Shown: in pieces, positions 35,850-48,689 of the stretch
Layout of the letters: the number at the start of each line of letters is the position of its first letter
Numbering within the stretch: the first letter of the stretch is position 1
Source of the DNA: Synaphobranchus kaupii
Taxonomy: Eukaryota > Chordata > Actinopteri > Anguilliformes > Synaphobranchidae
Direction: 5' to 3'
Assembly (NCBI GenBank): GCA_029718625.1
Contig: CM056389.1
Coordinates: 11,332,117 to 11,396,116, forward strand
Length of the DNA: 64,000 bases
Position numbers and translations under genes: made by a program
Notes under the pieces: generated by a model
Database searches by the model: none
Told to the model about the DNA's origin: nothing
What the model saw: only the letters and a program-made list of their open reading frames with translations

Positions 35850-37240
35850 GCCCATATTTAATATGTTTAATAGGATATGGGATACAGGCAAAATCCTGTT
35901 GGTATGGAAGCAGTCAGTTATAGTGCCAATACTAAAACCAGGTAAAGATTCATCAAATTCATCAAGCTATAGACTTATTGCGTTAACATCACAGTTAGGG
36001 AAGACCATGGAACGGATGGTAACAGAGAGATTAACTCACTTTCTAGAGAGTAAAGATCTATTTTCGACATACCAAAGTGGATTTTGTAAAGGGAGAGGGA
36101 CAATGGATTCTGTATTATGTCTGGAATCGGAAATCAGGAAAGCTCAAACCAATAAAGAAATGGTGATTACCGTATTTTTTGATGTCGAAAAAGCATATGA
36201 CATGCTATGGAAAGAGGGACTCCTTATCAAACTTAATAAATTAGGGGTAACAGGTAAGCTGTACAACTGGGTGTTAGATTTCCTATTTAGGAGAACAATA
36301 GAGGTTAAAGTGGGTATGGAATATTCTAATAGGTATTCAATAGTAAATGGAACTCCACAGGGCAGCCCACTGTTATTTAACATAATGATAGATGACATTT
36401 TTGAACAGGTTGAACAAAATGTAGGTAAATCACTTTACACTGATGACGGGGGCACTCTGGGTCAGGGGTCGAAACCTAGAGTATTTAAGAAACAAAATCC
36501 AAGCTGCAATAGATAAAGTGGAAGAATGGAATGGAAATAAATGGGGATTTAAACTGTCAATTGAAAAATCACAAGTCATATGCTTTGCTAAACGCCATAA
36601 ATCAGTACCCATGAAATTGTATGGACAAGAACTCGAACAGGTTAAGGTGGTTAGATTTCTTGGAGTTCTGTTTGATGAAAAGCTTACCTGGTGTCAATAT
36701 ATTGATAAAGTGAAAAATAATTGCAAAAAGATCAACAATATACTGCGATGTCTGTCAGGGCGAGATTGGGGAGCAAACAGGACATCTTTATTAAATATTT
36801 ATTGGGCTCTTATGAGAGCAGCCCTAGATTATGGCTGCATAGCATACATGTCTGCAGCAGAAACCAACCTTAAAAAGCTTGATGTCGAACAGGCTCAGGC
36901 TCTCCGAATTTGTAGTGGAGCTTTTAAAACATCACCAGTATCTGCAATGCAAGTTGAAGTGGGGGAAATGCCTCTGCGAATTAGGAGGGTCAAACGTATG
37001 TTAGCATATTGGGTTAACTTGCAAGGACACAGCAGATCACACCCTACAAAGGCCATCTTACAGGAGTGTTGGGAACATAATGAGACTGGATTTTTCAGTT
37101 TTGGGTGGATAGGGAATGCTAAGGCGAAAAATGCAGGCCTAAATAATCTGAAAATAAGCCCCACTGTTCCAACATCAGCTATACCTCAAAAAAGGATATG
37201 GAGAGGGCTATGGCGTTCTTGGTTTTGTGTTATGTTGTAG
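35850..37240 (+). pseudogene. LINE reverse transcriptase fragment (I/Jockey-like), 5'-truncated and frameshifted
   Basis: The reverse transcriptase domain of a non-LTR retrotransposon. Visible motifs include LIALTS (about 35968-35985), motif A as FFDVEKAYD (about 36177-36203), motif B as NGTPQGSP (about 36347-36370) and motif C as YTDDG (about 36436-36450). An extra G in the run right after motif C shifts the frame; the thumb and C-terminal region continue in another frame from about 36452 to 37240 (landmarks WGFKLSIEKSQVICF and FLGVLFDEKLTW). Two or three residues usually found after PQGS are also missing. The 5' half (endonuclease) is absent, as in typical 5'-truncated insertions. The clade assignment to I/Nimb/Jockey is from general resemblance only. 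This copy cannot make a working enzyme. Confidence 0.85.
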
Positions 37241-38055
37241 GAGCTCTTTGGACTAAATCCAGGGTAGGATCCGTGATAATTAGAAGAAGTTTGTAGTCCA
37301 AGGCAGCTCTACAAAATTAAAAAGCCTTTATTGAATGGCTCACATTATTTAGAATATAAAAAATCCAACATGTTTCGGCCTACATAGGGCCTTCATCAGG
37401 GTATCTAGAACAAAGACCAAACACTGACTAATATGAAGAGTCCTGAGCTCTGAGAGTCTAATTGCAATGAGTAACAGCTGGTGCTGAAAGAATGGAACAA
37501 TATATAACATAGCCAGAAGGGGTCAGTAGAGATACAATCTATTAAATAGATCATTATGTCAAATAAACAAACAATATTACTTACAAAATAATGCATCAAA
37601 CTAATACATAATGTATATATATATAAACAACAACTCAAAAAACTCAAAAAAGAATACAAAAAAGAAAGAATATACTGTAGCAACATAAGAAAACAAGTCA
37701 GATCAAATCAATAAGTCAAACATACTAGATTAATGTTAAACAGAAAATAATATAATATAAAAATAAAATAGAGAAAATAAAGAAAATATCAGGAAATGAG
37801 CAATGAACAATGAACAAAGTAATAAAGTAACCTACTTAACCTATAGAAATTACACCAAGTCTATGGAGTCATTTAGACCTGGGGGTGAGGTGGCCTGTAG
37901 CCTATCGATCCAGCGGCTCTCTTTTTGGTTTAATTTCTTCTGTCTATCTCCTCCCCTAGAGGTGGGGGGGACCATGTCAATGCAGATAGCTGTAAATATA
38001 ACTGAGGCACTTTGGTGAGCGTTTTTAAGATGTTTAGCCATCGCGTAATGTAATG
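37241..38055. other. AT-rich non-coding stretch downstream of the LINE
   Basis: It contains the phrase catgtttcggcctacatagg followed by gccttcatcaggg (about 37368-37401), a type of motif that recurs in fish repeats, then A-rich low-complexity DNA with an AT tract near 37614-37624. No gene is seen. Confidence 0.4.
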
Positions 38056-38408
38056 GGGCGTGACGTGTGAGGTGGGAGGAGCCAAACGCAGCAAGGGGAA
38101 TCCTAAAGCCCTTAGGCCACTAAGGCGGGATACCCCGCAGATAAGGGAGGGGACAAGACAAACGAACAACGAACACAACTACAGACGCTACTAACTGGCT
38201 CACTGTCACACGCCAACAGAGCGCAAGGACAGGATACTGAACAGTCAGAAATAATACGCGCCCTGTCTCGGAAACGAGATACATAAGAACGGGCGAGTAG
38301 CGTAGACAAACATAAAACACAGTCAGAAAATACTGCAAAAATAATACGATAGAAGCTGAGGAGGCGAAAGGAACAGATCCAATGTTCCAGGGCTAGTAAC
38401 ATAGGCTA
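38056..38408. mobile_element. Unclassified A-rich repeat, left part (split by the EnSpm-like element)
   Basis: This part and 51229-52402 share degenerate internal phrases: gaggcgaaaggaacaga versus gaggcgaaatggaacaga, ggcgagtagc in both, and gccctgtctc in both. They read as one repeat interrupted at 38408/51229. The right part ends ccatgacacg. No protein is recognised. Confidence 0.6.
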
Positions 38409-38519
38409 CACTGTAAAAAATGTCTGTAGATTTTACGGTGGAAAACTGTCAAACCATGACAGTAAAAGACCGTAAACTCTAAATAGGTTGAATATAGTTT
38501 CTGTAACAGTGAAACACCG

Positions 38520-39290
38520 TAAATATATATATCAGCCAAAACAATAATTTTTGCATCTCTTTTCTGGAAAAAATACATTACTCCACTGTTAAATACTCTT
38601 GCACTGTGTTTATAATGGAAACATGCCGTAATATATATAACAGCCAACACTGTAATTTTTGCATTTCTTTTTTGTAAAAAATACATTTTGTTACTGTTAA
38701 ATGTACTAACCATTGTGTTGATAACAAGAATATGCCGTAATATATATAACAGCCAACACTGTAATTTTTGTATTTCTTTTTTGTAAAAAATACATTTTGT
38801 TACTGTTAAATGTACTAACCATTGTGTTGATAACAAGAATATGCCGTAATATATATAACAGCCAACACTGTAATTTTTGTATTTCTTTTTTGTAAAAAAT
38901 ACATTTTGTTACTGTTAAATGTACTAACCATTGTGTTGATAACAAAAATATGCCGTAATATATATAACAGCCAACACTAATTTTTGCATTTATTTTTTGT
39001 AAAAAATACATTCTGTCACTGTTAAACATTGTGTTGATAACTGAAATATGACGTAATATACATAACAGCCAACACTGTAATTTTTGCTTTTTTTGTGTAA
39101 AAAATACATTTTGTCACTGTTAAATGTAGCTACTAACCATTGTGTTGATAACGGAAATATGCTGTAATATATATAACAATCAACACTATACATTTTGCAT
39201 TCCTTTTTTGTGAAAAATACATTATGTCACTGTTAAATACACAAACCATTATGTTGATGACAGAAATATGCCGTAATATAGGCTACAGTA
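38520..39290. repeat. ~110-bp subterminal tandem repeat, left end
   Basis: About seven units, marked by gccgtaatatatataacagc at 38624, 38734, 38843 and 38952 and by diverged forms further on. Each unit holds gtaaaaaatacatt and cactgtaatttttg. The outer units are the most similar to one another. Confidence 0.9.
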
Positions 39291-39370
39291 TACCTCAAAT
39301 TACCTTGGAGGAAAGGAAACCAGGGAAGGATTTGGATTGAAGGTCCAGATTTGAGGATCCCTGCCACAAA

Positions 39371-41833
39371 ACTATATACTAACTAGAAAGGCAGAAGCCT
39401 TCTCAAAACGGCACCGTTTCCACGGCCCAAAGTTTTTTCTCTGATTGGCCAACGTGGCCTGTCACGTGAAGGTGGTCATTTTCTCCCTTTTCACAGAGTA
39501 ATGGCTGCCGTTGTAGTTAGCGACCATATGGTATACATGTATAGCGACGACTGCAAAGTTATGCTACCGAATAAAAAAGCTAAATGAAAGGTAACTTTGT
39601 TAGCTACCGTTAGCTAAGTTAGCTCGCAGTAGCAGCCAGAGGCCTAGAAAGGACATGCTATCACAAAAGCCTGTTGATAATACATCAATAGTAGCTCGAT
39701 GCACATTTAAAAGAAAATAAGCCAGGTATATAACGTTAGTTATACTTTAGAACACATTTGGCTAATCTTAACGTAACCCCCTCGAAACTGCAATGGACAT
39801 AACGTTATTACGATAACCTTCCAATATCAACGTTATAGACTACTGCACTTTAAGACCGCATAAACGGGCACAAGTGTCCGCTATGCGTTAAGATAACAAT
39901 ATATATATATATATATATATAATGTATGTTATATAGCCTGTATATAGCCTGTGTCTATGTTCATAGACAGCCTACGTTGTGGTGAGTGAATACATTTTTT
40001 TCCTGGTTGGTTCAGTTCAACAAGTTACTATGACAAGGGTGATGCAGAAAAATAAACAGACCTAACAGCAAAGCATATTTGTGGTTAATGCTAATTTAGC
40101 TAAAGCAGGACGACGAAGAAGACAAGCAGGCTATAACCTAACGTTGTCAACAAAAATTCTTACCGTGAAAATATTAAATTTTTTTCCCCAGGGTTTCTGC
40201 GCTGTTATGGTTTTGAAAGCTCCGCGCTATGATTCAGGTTTGGCAAAACTGGTATGTAGTAACAGCAATGCTATCACATATTTTATAACTCTAGAGATGT
40301 ATCACAAGAGCATTATTCCCCTCAGATGGTACCGACCAACCCTACTGGCTCACGGACTACTAGGTGTACGAATTATATATTATAATTTTTGACGTAAAAA
40401 ATTATACCTAACACATGAAAGAGAAAACCTCTGTATCTCTCTGTATGTCTGGTACACAGCAGCCAGCAGATGGCACGTAATGTGCCCACACGCACGCACG
40501 CACGCATTAATTAGGTATAGGGCCGACTAAATGGCCAATTTCGTGATTGTGTGCTCCAACGGGTATCAGAACTAGTCCATCTGATTATCAACTCATCACC
40601 CATGGTAAGGATAAGCCACAAATCAGCTGTGGAGACTGCCACCTACAAGTTCATAACAGTGTCATCTTCAGAGATATATGTAGGAAACTTCATCCGTAAA
40701 CAGAGGGATATTGAAGCTACAACATTATATAATCCTGACCATGTAGGACTATTCAGGAGGTTTCGGGGAGGGGCTAAAGCGCTTCAAAAACAGCATGTTA
40801 TCTAACCCTAACCCTCATATGACAACAATCCAGATGTATTTGGTAGGTAAAATAAGGTCTACACTAGTGCAAATCCAAATATATGACTGTGATTAGGAAA
40901 AACATCAATACCTTGAAGGATTTTTTCCACCAAATAAGCAAAAATTCAAAAAGACTTGATTTTATCCAGGCTGGAGTCTCAAAGGGTCTCAGAAACTACA
41001 CCTCAAAGAGGCTGTAGCCAGACAGAGGTGAAAATTAAACTTTGTCGTAGGACAAAACTAAAGACATTTTTGGAAAGGCCTTGACCTGGAGAATAACGTA
41101 TGTCAATTATTTTTCCCTGACACCCCAGGGGACTCAGTAGCGCCCCCTAGAAGGGCAAAACTGGCCGAACTTGAAATGCTTCTAATTCTGGAACCAATGG
41201 ACATATCGGGTAGATATTTAACAGGATGATTAACTAACTAGTCTTTCATAAATAATGTCAGAGCCAGCCTTCAAGCTCTAACAGAAGGGCCTGAATAAAA
41301 CGTTTGATGCTTAATCATTTGATACTTTGATGATTCAATTAGATGATCAATTGGGATCTTAACTGATGCTATATTGAACATACATTTTAAGCCCCAGGTC
41401 AATAGGATTACTATTTTTTTCGTTATTGGTACTAATAGTTTAGAACTACAATTCCCCAAAAACCCGAGAGCTCTACGTAATGATGGCCTGTGAAAAGATG
41501 GCGCCGTCTGTAGTCCGTTTAGGGTTATGGTTCGGATAATAAATATATACGGCTAATCTGGGTCGCCCCATGTAGGGGACAGTATTAAAATGAATTGAGA
41601 TTGTGGGATTTTTACCATATCCGACATAAACTGTTTGCTTTTTTTGTGACTGCATAAACCTTTCCACATGTTTTTTGTGTCCCTATTAACATATTTAGCG
41701 GTTATCGCCATCAACCAGTAGCTACTCAAAAGTCACTCGTCTGGTAAACAAAATTCACTAGCCGGCTAGCTAGCTAACAACCGAAAAGTAGCATAGTAGC
41801 CAAGCCCACAGTAATACCTCTAAATTTTGTTCT
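39371..41833. mobile_element. Truncated inverse copy of the 5.4-kb TIR element
   Basis: The reverse complement of about 6560-9022. It keeps one terminus (actatatactaactagaaag at 39371) and the CACGTG/CCAAT cluster next to it, and stops at about 41833 inside the element. Length is conserved (about 2.46 kb) with scattered substitutions and small indels, so it is clearly older than the 1/13869 duplication. The second terminus is missing. It sits inside the EnSpm-like element. Confidence 0.9.
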
Positions 41834-42796
41834 AATTCACTTTCCCAATGAGTGAGTACATACAGGTGTATTCACTAACATTATTGTGTGAGATACTACT
41901 AATCATAACGATTTCATTTTGGTCTGATGTTAAGCAAGGGTGCTGTCATGCCAAATAGTGTCCGGGTGATAATAACGTCTTTCGAACACCACGTTGTCCG
42001 TTGCTATGCCGACTCTAGCATTCCGGACATTCCTGAGCGTTCGCGTGTTTGCCAAATATTGTCCGCGTGATGTAATGGACAGTGACATTCCTTTATCACT
42101 GTAAATAAAACTATTTGTAGAGGCTTAATATTAATAATGTTTTTTTCGGTAAAAGAAATGAAAAGTACCACGTTTTAGCTAGACATACTAGGGGCTGTTT
42201 AAATTGTCTTTGCATTTTATTTGTTATTTGTTTACATTAGGAATTGGTTTGAAAGATACACTGTCCCTCTTCATTTACCACCCTAAGGTAAAGTCAATTT
42301 TTGTAAGGAAAATATATCACAATGATTTTAAATGCATTTCAAATTTGAGTACAGGTTGTAGACAGAAAAGGCGCCTGAATTCAAACATTAACGTTTGCAT
42401 CTTTGACGCCGTCCAATCAGCGCATTGCATTTGGCTCCCATGTGCCCCGCGACGGTTGTGAACTTTTGCTTAACGTTACAGCCCGATCTCCAGTTACCGC
42501 GGTAAGGTGAAGTAAATTTTTAGCAAGGTAAACATTTTAATATGATTGGAATTATTTAGATTATCAAGGTGTTTGTGTTCCAGATAACATTAGCTACTAA
42601 CGTCGCCAGAGCATCGACATGTTTCGCTAGTTAAGGATCAGACGTCTTTCGAAGACGGGGTAAATTGATAGCATTTTTTTTTCTTTGTAACGAAATTGTC
42701 TGCGTTTAGTGGCTCTTGCAAAAGTGCTTTGGGAATACGTGTTCGTTTTGATGTTCGTTTTGATGTTCGTTTTATGGTAGATGTGCCTGTTTGACC
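41834..42796. other. 5' region of the transposase gene
   Basis: No protein is seen. Two similar phrases, gccaaatagtgtccgggtga and gccaaatattgtccgcgtga, lie at about 41950 and 42050. A 12-bp unit gttcgttttgat is repeated nearly three times at about 42740-42773, just before the transposase start. Promoter and 5' untranslated sequence would be expected here. Confidence 0.4.
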
Positions 42797-45485
42797 ATGT
42801 ATTCCTGCTGCATTTGTGGAGAATCCGTTCAGTCTCTAAAGGCGTATGTCGTACATTGCAAACTGCATCGCAATGAACCCCGTTGTATTTTCAAGTGTGT
42901 TGGAATAGGTTGTAAGCAGGTGTTTTCTGGATATGCAGCATTAAAGTCTCACTTCTATCGCCACCATAATGGCACGTCGTCGGTTGCTCAGGATATGGCT
43001 TTAGCAACATTAAAATGCACAGTTTCATTGTGTGAACGCCAGTGTGACGGATTCAAAGAGTTGGTTGCTCACCTAAAGGAGCACATAGAGGGACGTCCTG
43101 TGAACTGCCCCGTGAGAGGATGCAAAACTGTGTTCACTGTAAAATCTTCATTTACTTCCCATATGTCCAGAAAACACAGACATTGTTCAGTAAATGTGAT
43201 TTGTGGCTCATTCAAAGATACAAATTCTGAATGTCCTTCTACAAGTGAGCATAGCATCACTACCATACAGGAAACTGCCAGTGTGCCAGTTGCTGAAGAC
43301 ACTGTTGGGGACATGTCTAATTTCAGTGACTTGTATCTCAGAAATGTGTGTATGTTTTACATACAATTACAGGGAAAACATCTTATTCCAGCATCTACTA
43401 TTCAGAACATTGTTGAAGAGATTCAGAATATACATGAGTTGGGACTGACATATTTTGAATAGATTAAACATGCTTCTGAAAGATTTATCAGTATCGGATG
43501 AAGACATTGTAAAAATCTGTGATACAGTGAAGGAATCTGACTTGTTCTCAGCTTGCCACACAGGGCCTATGAGAACAGCATACTGTAGAGCCCAGTGCTT
43601 TAAAGAAATGTTTAAATATGTTGAGCCCAAAAGGGTGTTTTTAGGCAGAGATGAGAACAGAACCGAAAGATTTGCATATTATGTTCCTGTGTTAAACACT
43701 TTGAAGAGTATGCTCGAGTCAGATTTTTGGCAGGGGCTCATGTCAGTGGATCCTGATGTTTCCATACCAGATGTTCTCTGTGACAGCCGTGATGGTAAGG
43801 TGTTTAAACAACAAGTTGGGTTTTCCCGAAAAAAGGTGTAGGATTTAAATCCAACACCTTTTTTCGGGAAAACCCAACTTGTCTTAAGCTGGTCTTATAC
43901 CAGGATGCATTTGAGGTGGTGAACCCTTTGGGTTCTGCAAAAAGGAAGCACAAAATCTTGGCTGTGTACTTCTCACTACTAAATTTGCCCCCCCATGTTC
44001 GATCAAACGTTGATCACATGCAGCTGGTTTTGCTGTGTAGAGAGAAGGACTTCAAAGAATTTGGCCATGCCAAGGTTTTCTCAGAGTTGCTGGCTGACTT
44101 GAAAGTACTGGAGGAGAATGGGATAACAATGGCAGATGAAACTGTTGTTAAAGGAACTCTTTACTGCATTGCTGGAGACAACCTGGGCTCGCATTGCATT
44201 GGTGGCTTTACTGAAAATTTCAGTTTCTCACAATATTTCTGCAGATACTGTCTAATTTCTCGAACTCAATTTCAGGGTGATGAACCAACTTTATGTGGAC
44301 CAGAGCGCACCACTGAAAGTTACAGGTCTGCAGTTGATCGCTTACAGACTGAAGATGTGCCAGATGTTCAAGGAATAAAGTTCAGGTCAGTGTTTAATTC
44401 ATTGAAACACTTTGATGTTTGTCTGCCTGGTTTGCCCCCATGTCTTGGCCATGACATCTTTGAGGGTGTCCTCTCTTATGATGTTGCACTTTACCTGAGG
44501 TATTTCATTAAGAAAAAGAGATGGTTCACATACTCTATTTTGAACAGGCGCATTAAGCAGTTCAAATATAGAACCACAGATGCTTCCTCCAAGCCATGTG
44601 AGGTCAGTCCTAAAACGCTTAGACTTTCAGGTCATGCTATACAGAACTGGAATTTTTTAAGACTGTTGCCTCTAATAATTGGAGACAGAGTGCAAGATCC
44701 ACAAGATGATATATGGCAATTAACTCTACAACTAAAAGACATAGTTGACTTGATTTGCGCTCAGAAAATTTCCAGGCCTCAGGTTACTTACCTGGATGCT
44801 CTCATTCAAGAATATTTAGATTCCAGGAAGGCACTGTTTCCAGATATCAACTTGAGACCAAAGCATCATTATTTACACCACTATCCAGGATTGATTCTGA
44901 AATTTGGCCCACTGATCAGATTATGGACTATGCGCTTTGAAAGCAAACATAGTTACTTTAAAAGATGTGCACGGCATTTGAAGAATTTTAAAAATCTGTG
45001 TCTCACTCTTTCCGAAAGACATCAGATGTTTCAGGCCTATCTTTCAGCTGGGTCAGGGAGTCCTCCAGCCTTGCAAATAAAAGACAGCTTGCCATTTTAC
45101 TTCGAGCTTTACAGTGAACAAGTTAAAGATGCAGTCTTACAATTTGGCTTCACTGAAATAAATACAAAGATTCCTGTAGATGTGCAATATAACGGGATAA
45201 CATACAAAAAGGGCCAATTTGTTGTCACTAGGAATGATGATTCAGTGGAGTTTGGTGAACTCATCCTCATTGTAGTGAAAGATGATTCTGCACTTCATTT
45301 TCTGATGAGTATATTCAGCAGAATTTCTTCCATGCTACCACATGTACTCAGTGAAAAATGAAAGTGGAAGATTGCAATGCCTACACATTAATGAACTGAT
45401 TGACATGTGGCCATTATCATCTTACATGAAAAATGGATACCAGATAGTCCCATTTAAGCACAGTGTATTGTCAGTAGATGCTTAG
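42797..45485 (+). pseudogene. C2H2 zinc-finger transposase of the EnSpm-like element, broken
   Basis: The N-terminal 220 residues contain four C2H2-type fingers (CCICGES...HCKLH; CVGIGC...HFYRHH; CTVSLC...HLKEHI; CPVRGC...HMSRKH). A long C-terminal region has landmarks typical of the fish transposase-like family, including GDNLGSH, FCRYCLISRTQF, HDIFEGV, LRPKHHYLHHYP and MRFESKHSYFKR. I start at the ATG at 42797. Reading is split by a frameshift near 43455, a foldback insertion at about 43811-43853 and a shift in an A-run near 45355. The true C-terminus continues in another frame to the stop at 45483-45485. The uninterrupted product would be roughly 870-880 residues. DNA binding by the fingers and end cleavage by the C-terminal region are inferred from family. 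It lies 55 bp upstream of the SAM-domain gene, same strand. Inactive as it stands. Confidence 0.8.
43811..43882. repeat. 72-bp near-perfect palindrome inside the transposase frame
   Basis: Bases 43811-43839 pair exactly with 43854-43882 (29 bp). The centre 43841-43852 (ggatttaaatcc) is itself palindromic, and only 43840/43853 mismatch. The right arm reads in frame with the downstream transposase as NTFFRENPTC, so the right arm is the original coding sequence. The left arm is an inverted copy inserted before it, with a change of frame. Confidence 0.9.
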
Positions 45486-45539
45486 ATGTCAGTAGGCCAA
45501 AGGCCAAATTCTTTTTTTGTGTTTGTGTATCTGATAGAT

Positions 45540-47761
45540 ATGGCCGAATCACAGATAGAGAAGATACGCAGTGCCATTACTGCAGTGTTTCCAGATCTTC
45601 CTGTAACAGTTCTCAATTCAGTAGAAGAAGCTTTGAAGCACTTGGTGCAGAGACCACGGATGATCTGCAGTTCATTACAGAAGGAGACTTGCTGCCAGTA
45701 TTGAAGCCAATCCAAGCCAGAAGGCTTGTTGTTGCCTGGGCCCAGAACAGTAAGTGTATTGAAATTAACAGTTCCATAACATTTAAAATTTGCCATCACA
45801 CCAGAGCACAAACTATAGTAATTTAACGATACATTACATTTTCAACAGAGCAGCACAACATCATTCAGGGTTTAATCTTTTTAAATCTCCTTTGTTCTTC
45901 TGTTACAGACTCAACCACTCCAACTCCAAACCCAGCGTGTCCCTCTCCAGTGTCTGTCTGTTCCTCTCCACCCTCGGCCTCTCCCTCACCAGCGTCATCC
46001 ACAACCACCTCATCGCCCTCGGGAGGCTGTTCCACTTTTTTGCCAAACTGGGTAGACAATTTCCAGATACCATGGCAGAAGCTCCCTGAAGAGTTAGTGC
46101 AGAGTTTGGAAAGGCAGAGAAGACCTAGTCCGCGACTACGACGAGAGATGGTAAGGATTGTGGTTTCTGAAATTATGAAAATGTGTAATAATCCAACCAA
46201 ACGCGACACTACAGAGATAGGCAAAAGAATGATGGCCAAGTATCCAAAATCTCTACAAGATCTCATCGAGGGTGATGTTGTTGGACCTGGATATCATTCA
46301 CTCGTCAAGCAACTCCAAGCGCGAGTTGAAAATGTTAAACGGCCCAACACACCAAAGATAACGAAACGCAAGGCAGCATCAGATGAGTATGACACAGAGG
46401 AAATTCCAGCTGAACAAAAAGCAAGTGTTCAAGACACATATGGCTGTGTGAACTGGCAGCCGAAATATTTGCCACTCTCCGAGACTGTGGAGAGTCAGCA
46501 AAAAAAAAAAGAAAAGATGAAGATGTTTGAACAGATGAAATACAATACAGACGATGTGAAAAAATTTGTACAGTCCACCTATTACATGCAGCGTAAAGAC
46601 ATCAACGAGGGGACAAGCATCCAGAAACTCAGCCAAGAGTGGCCCTTTTTGTTCAAGGAAGCTGGTATGGCAGCACACTTCCAAGAACTTACTGGTGTGA
46701 GTCTAATGGAGACCTTCCTTGCCAATGTGGACAAAAAGGGTAAACGCCTCTTAAACTTCCTCAAAAGTGTTGATGCACAAAAACACAAACAAGTCCTGGA
46801 TGCTCTTATCAAGTGTCAGACAGAGAGGCCAGTTGGATGGTTGCTCAGAAGACATCATACAGATGGTACTTCTTTTACTGGCTCATTTTGGTGAGGAGGA
46901 GAACCTGTTCCATTGCGTCGAGGAGACATGCCTGGCCCAAGAGGTTCAGATGGAGAAGTTGCCGGCAACACCCTGCATTATTGTGTGTGGTAAGTAAACA
47001 GAAAAACTGAAAGTATAACCAAACCCTCTAGCTACATCTACTGGTGTACTGACATCCAATTCTACTATTGGCTTGCTTAGTTCCAGGTTATGTTGCAGCC
47101 GATATATAGATACTGACTATTACTTCACCTCGTACCAAGGTCAGCCAATAGCAGAATTCAATGCAGTAGCATGGTTTTAACCAACTTGATTATCAGTACA
47201 CCATTTTCTTTAGTTGTTTTTTGATGGCCCTTGTCCTATGTTGAATGTAATAAGCACCATTGTATTTTTAGTCAATGGCTGACATTGAGGCCCTTGTTAT
47301 TGAAGTTTATTTATTTGTTTGTTTTGTTGTTTGTATTGTTAATCTTTTCAGGGTCCTCCTGCTTTGGTGCTGAGACATTCATGTTGAGCATTGACCAAAA
47401 GGTTGTCAATGACCACATCACTTCCTTTATGTCTGCCTTCTGCCTGTTGTTTGGGAGTTACTACTGTTTCAACATACACTACCCAGTGGAACTATGGTCA
47501 ACACTAGAGTTCCTCCAAAGGTACAATTTCTTTCTTATAATATTTAACAATACAAGTTATTTTATTTCACCCTCAATTGTTATTTATGTATTAATATATT
47601 TATATATATATATATATTATTTTTCTTTTCATAAAGGTGTTTCTTCTCAATAAATCCTGAGAGAGGCACCAAAGTCGAGTGGAAGGAAAAAAAGAAAGTA
47701 CTCTGTCAATCCCAGAGTCCTCACTCTGATTACAGACCTTGCGGACCATGAGTGGACATAG
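45540..47761 (+). pseudogene. SAM-domain protein, fish 'SAMD3-like' type, four exons, frameshifted
   Basis: Four exons with canonical splice sites: 45540-45749 (donor gtaagt), 45909-46989 (acceptor ttacag, donor gtaagt), 47352-47520 (acceptor ttttcag, donor gtacaa) and 47637-47761. Exon 1 encodes a SAM-like stretch whose landmark LKPIQARRLVVAW is read only after a one-base shift near 45643. Exon 2 begins with a serine/proline-rich linker, then LPWQ-like and GYHSLVKQLQARVEN landmarks. Frame is lost again near 46835 and in exon 4 near 47700; past each lesion the expected sequence resumes in another frame (EEENLFHCVEETCL; NPRVLTLITDL). The family is highly multicopy in fish. Position inside the transposon suggests it is a transposon accessory gene. 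The family name is from memory of its landmarks. Confidence 0.7.
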
Positions 47762-47964
47762 ACATGCCCTACTAACCCTAACCCTTTTGGGACAATGAGT
47801 GTTTTGAGTGTTGAGTGTTTTGGGACAATGTGTTAAGGTGTAATATATGTTGCATATACTGCAGATATTTTGTTGTTAAAATTGCACCAAAAAGTTAATT
47901 GAAAGCTCTGAAAGCCAATGTAAACTTTTCCTTGGAAAAGTGTCTGGTATAGTTTGTAAAGGTA

Positions 47965-48398
47965 CAGTTGAAGTGGGAAGTTTACGTACACTTGGTTGAG
48001 TCCCACCCCCAAATTCCCATAGAGATCCATTCAAATGCAGAGACGTTATAGTATCGCTTGTAAGAGTACCAGAAAATAAGATATCAAGTGTCTTTTGATG
48101 TTGTTGGGTCACAGACATCAGGAAGTCGTGGCATGCAAAGGATATGCGACCAAATTTAAAGGCACAGTCAACTTAGTGTATGTAAACGTCTGACCCACTG
48201 GAATTGTGATATAGTGAATTAAAAGTGAAACAATCTGTCTGTAAACAATTCTTGGAAAAATTACTTAGGGCATCTACTTTGTGCATGGCACAACTGACTT
48301 GCCAACACTATAGTTTGTGAACATGAAATCTGTGGAGTGGTTAAAAATGAGTTTTAATGACTTCAACCTAAGTGTATGCAAACTTCCGACTTCAACTA
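47965..48398. mobile_element. Tc1/mariner-like non-autonomous element
   Basis: The left end cagttgaagtgggaagttta and the right end aaacttccgacttcaacta are inverted repeats of the common fish Tc1 type, with TA at both outer edges (47963-47964 and 48399-48400). There is no transposase frame. The interior 48001-48147 is not Tc1-like of this family but matches another element (see 49263-49406). Confidence 0.85.
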
Positions 48399-48486
48399 TA
48401 CATGTTCAGCTTTACTGAGTGAGGTCAATGGTTTTGTGCTGCAAACAAGTTGAGGTGAACTTGATAGTTCCAGGAATTTCTTAGAT

Positions 48487-48689
48487 CAGGGGTGTCAAGA
48501 TCCGGTCCTGGAGGGCCGCAGTGTCTGCTGGTTTTTGGTGCGTTTAAGCACAAGTGATTAATTTAAGTCACTAATTGGCTAAGAAGTCCACACACCTTGT
48601 TCTCAATGCTTTAACTGGGTGCTGGTTGAAAGGAAACCACAAATACCTGTAGACCTGCGGCCCTCCAGGACTGGAGTTTGACACCCCTG
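48487..48689. mobile_element. hAT-type MITE with perfect 8-bp TSD
   Basis: A 203-bp element beginning caggggtgtcaagatccggt and ending ggagtttgacacccctg. The octamer tcttagat lies directly outside both ends (48479-48486 and 48690-48697). It is non-coding and common in fish. Confidence 0.9.
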
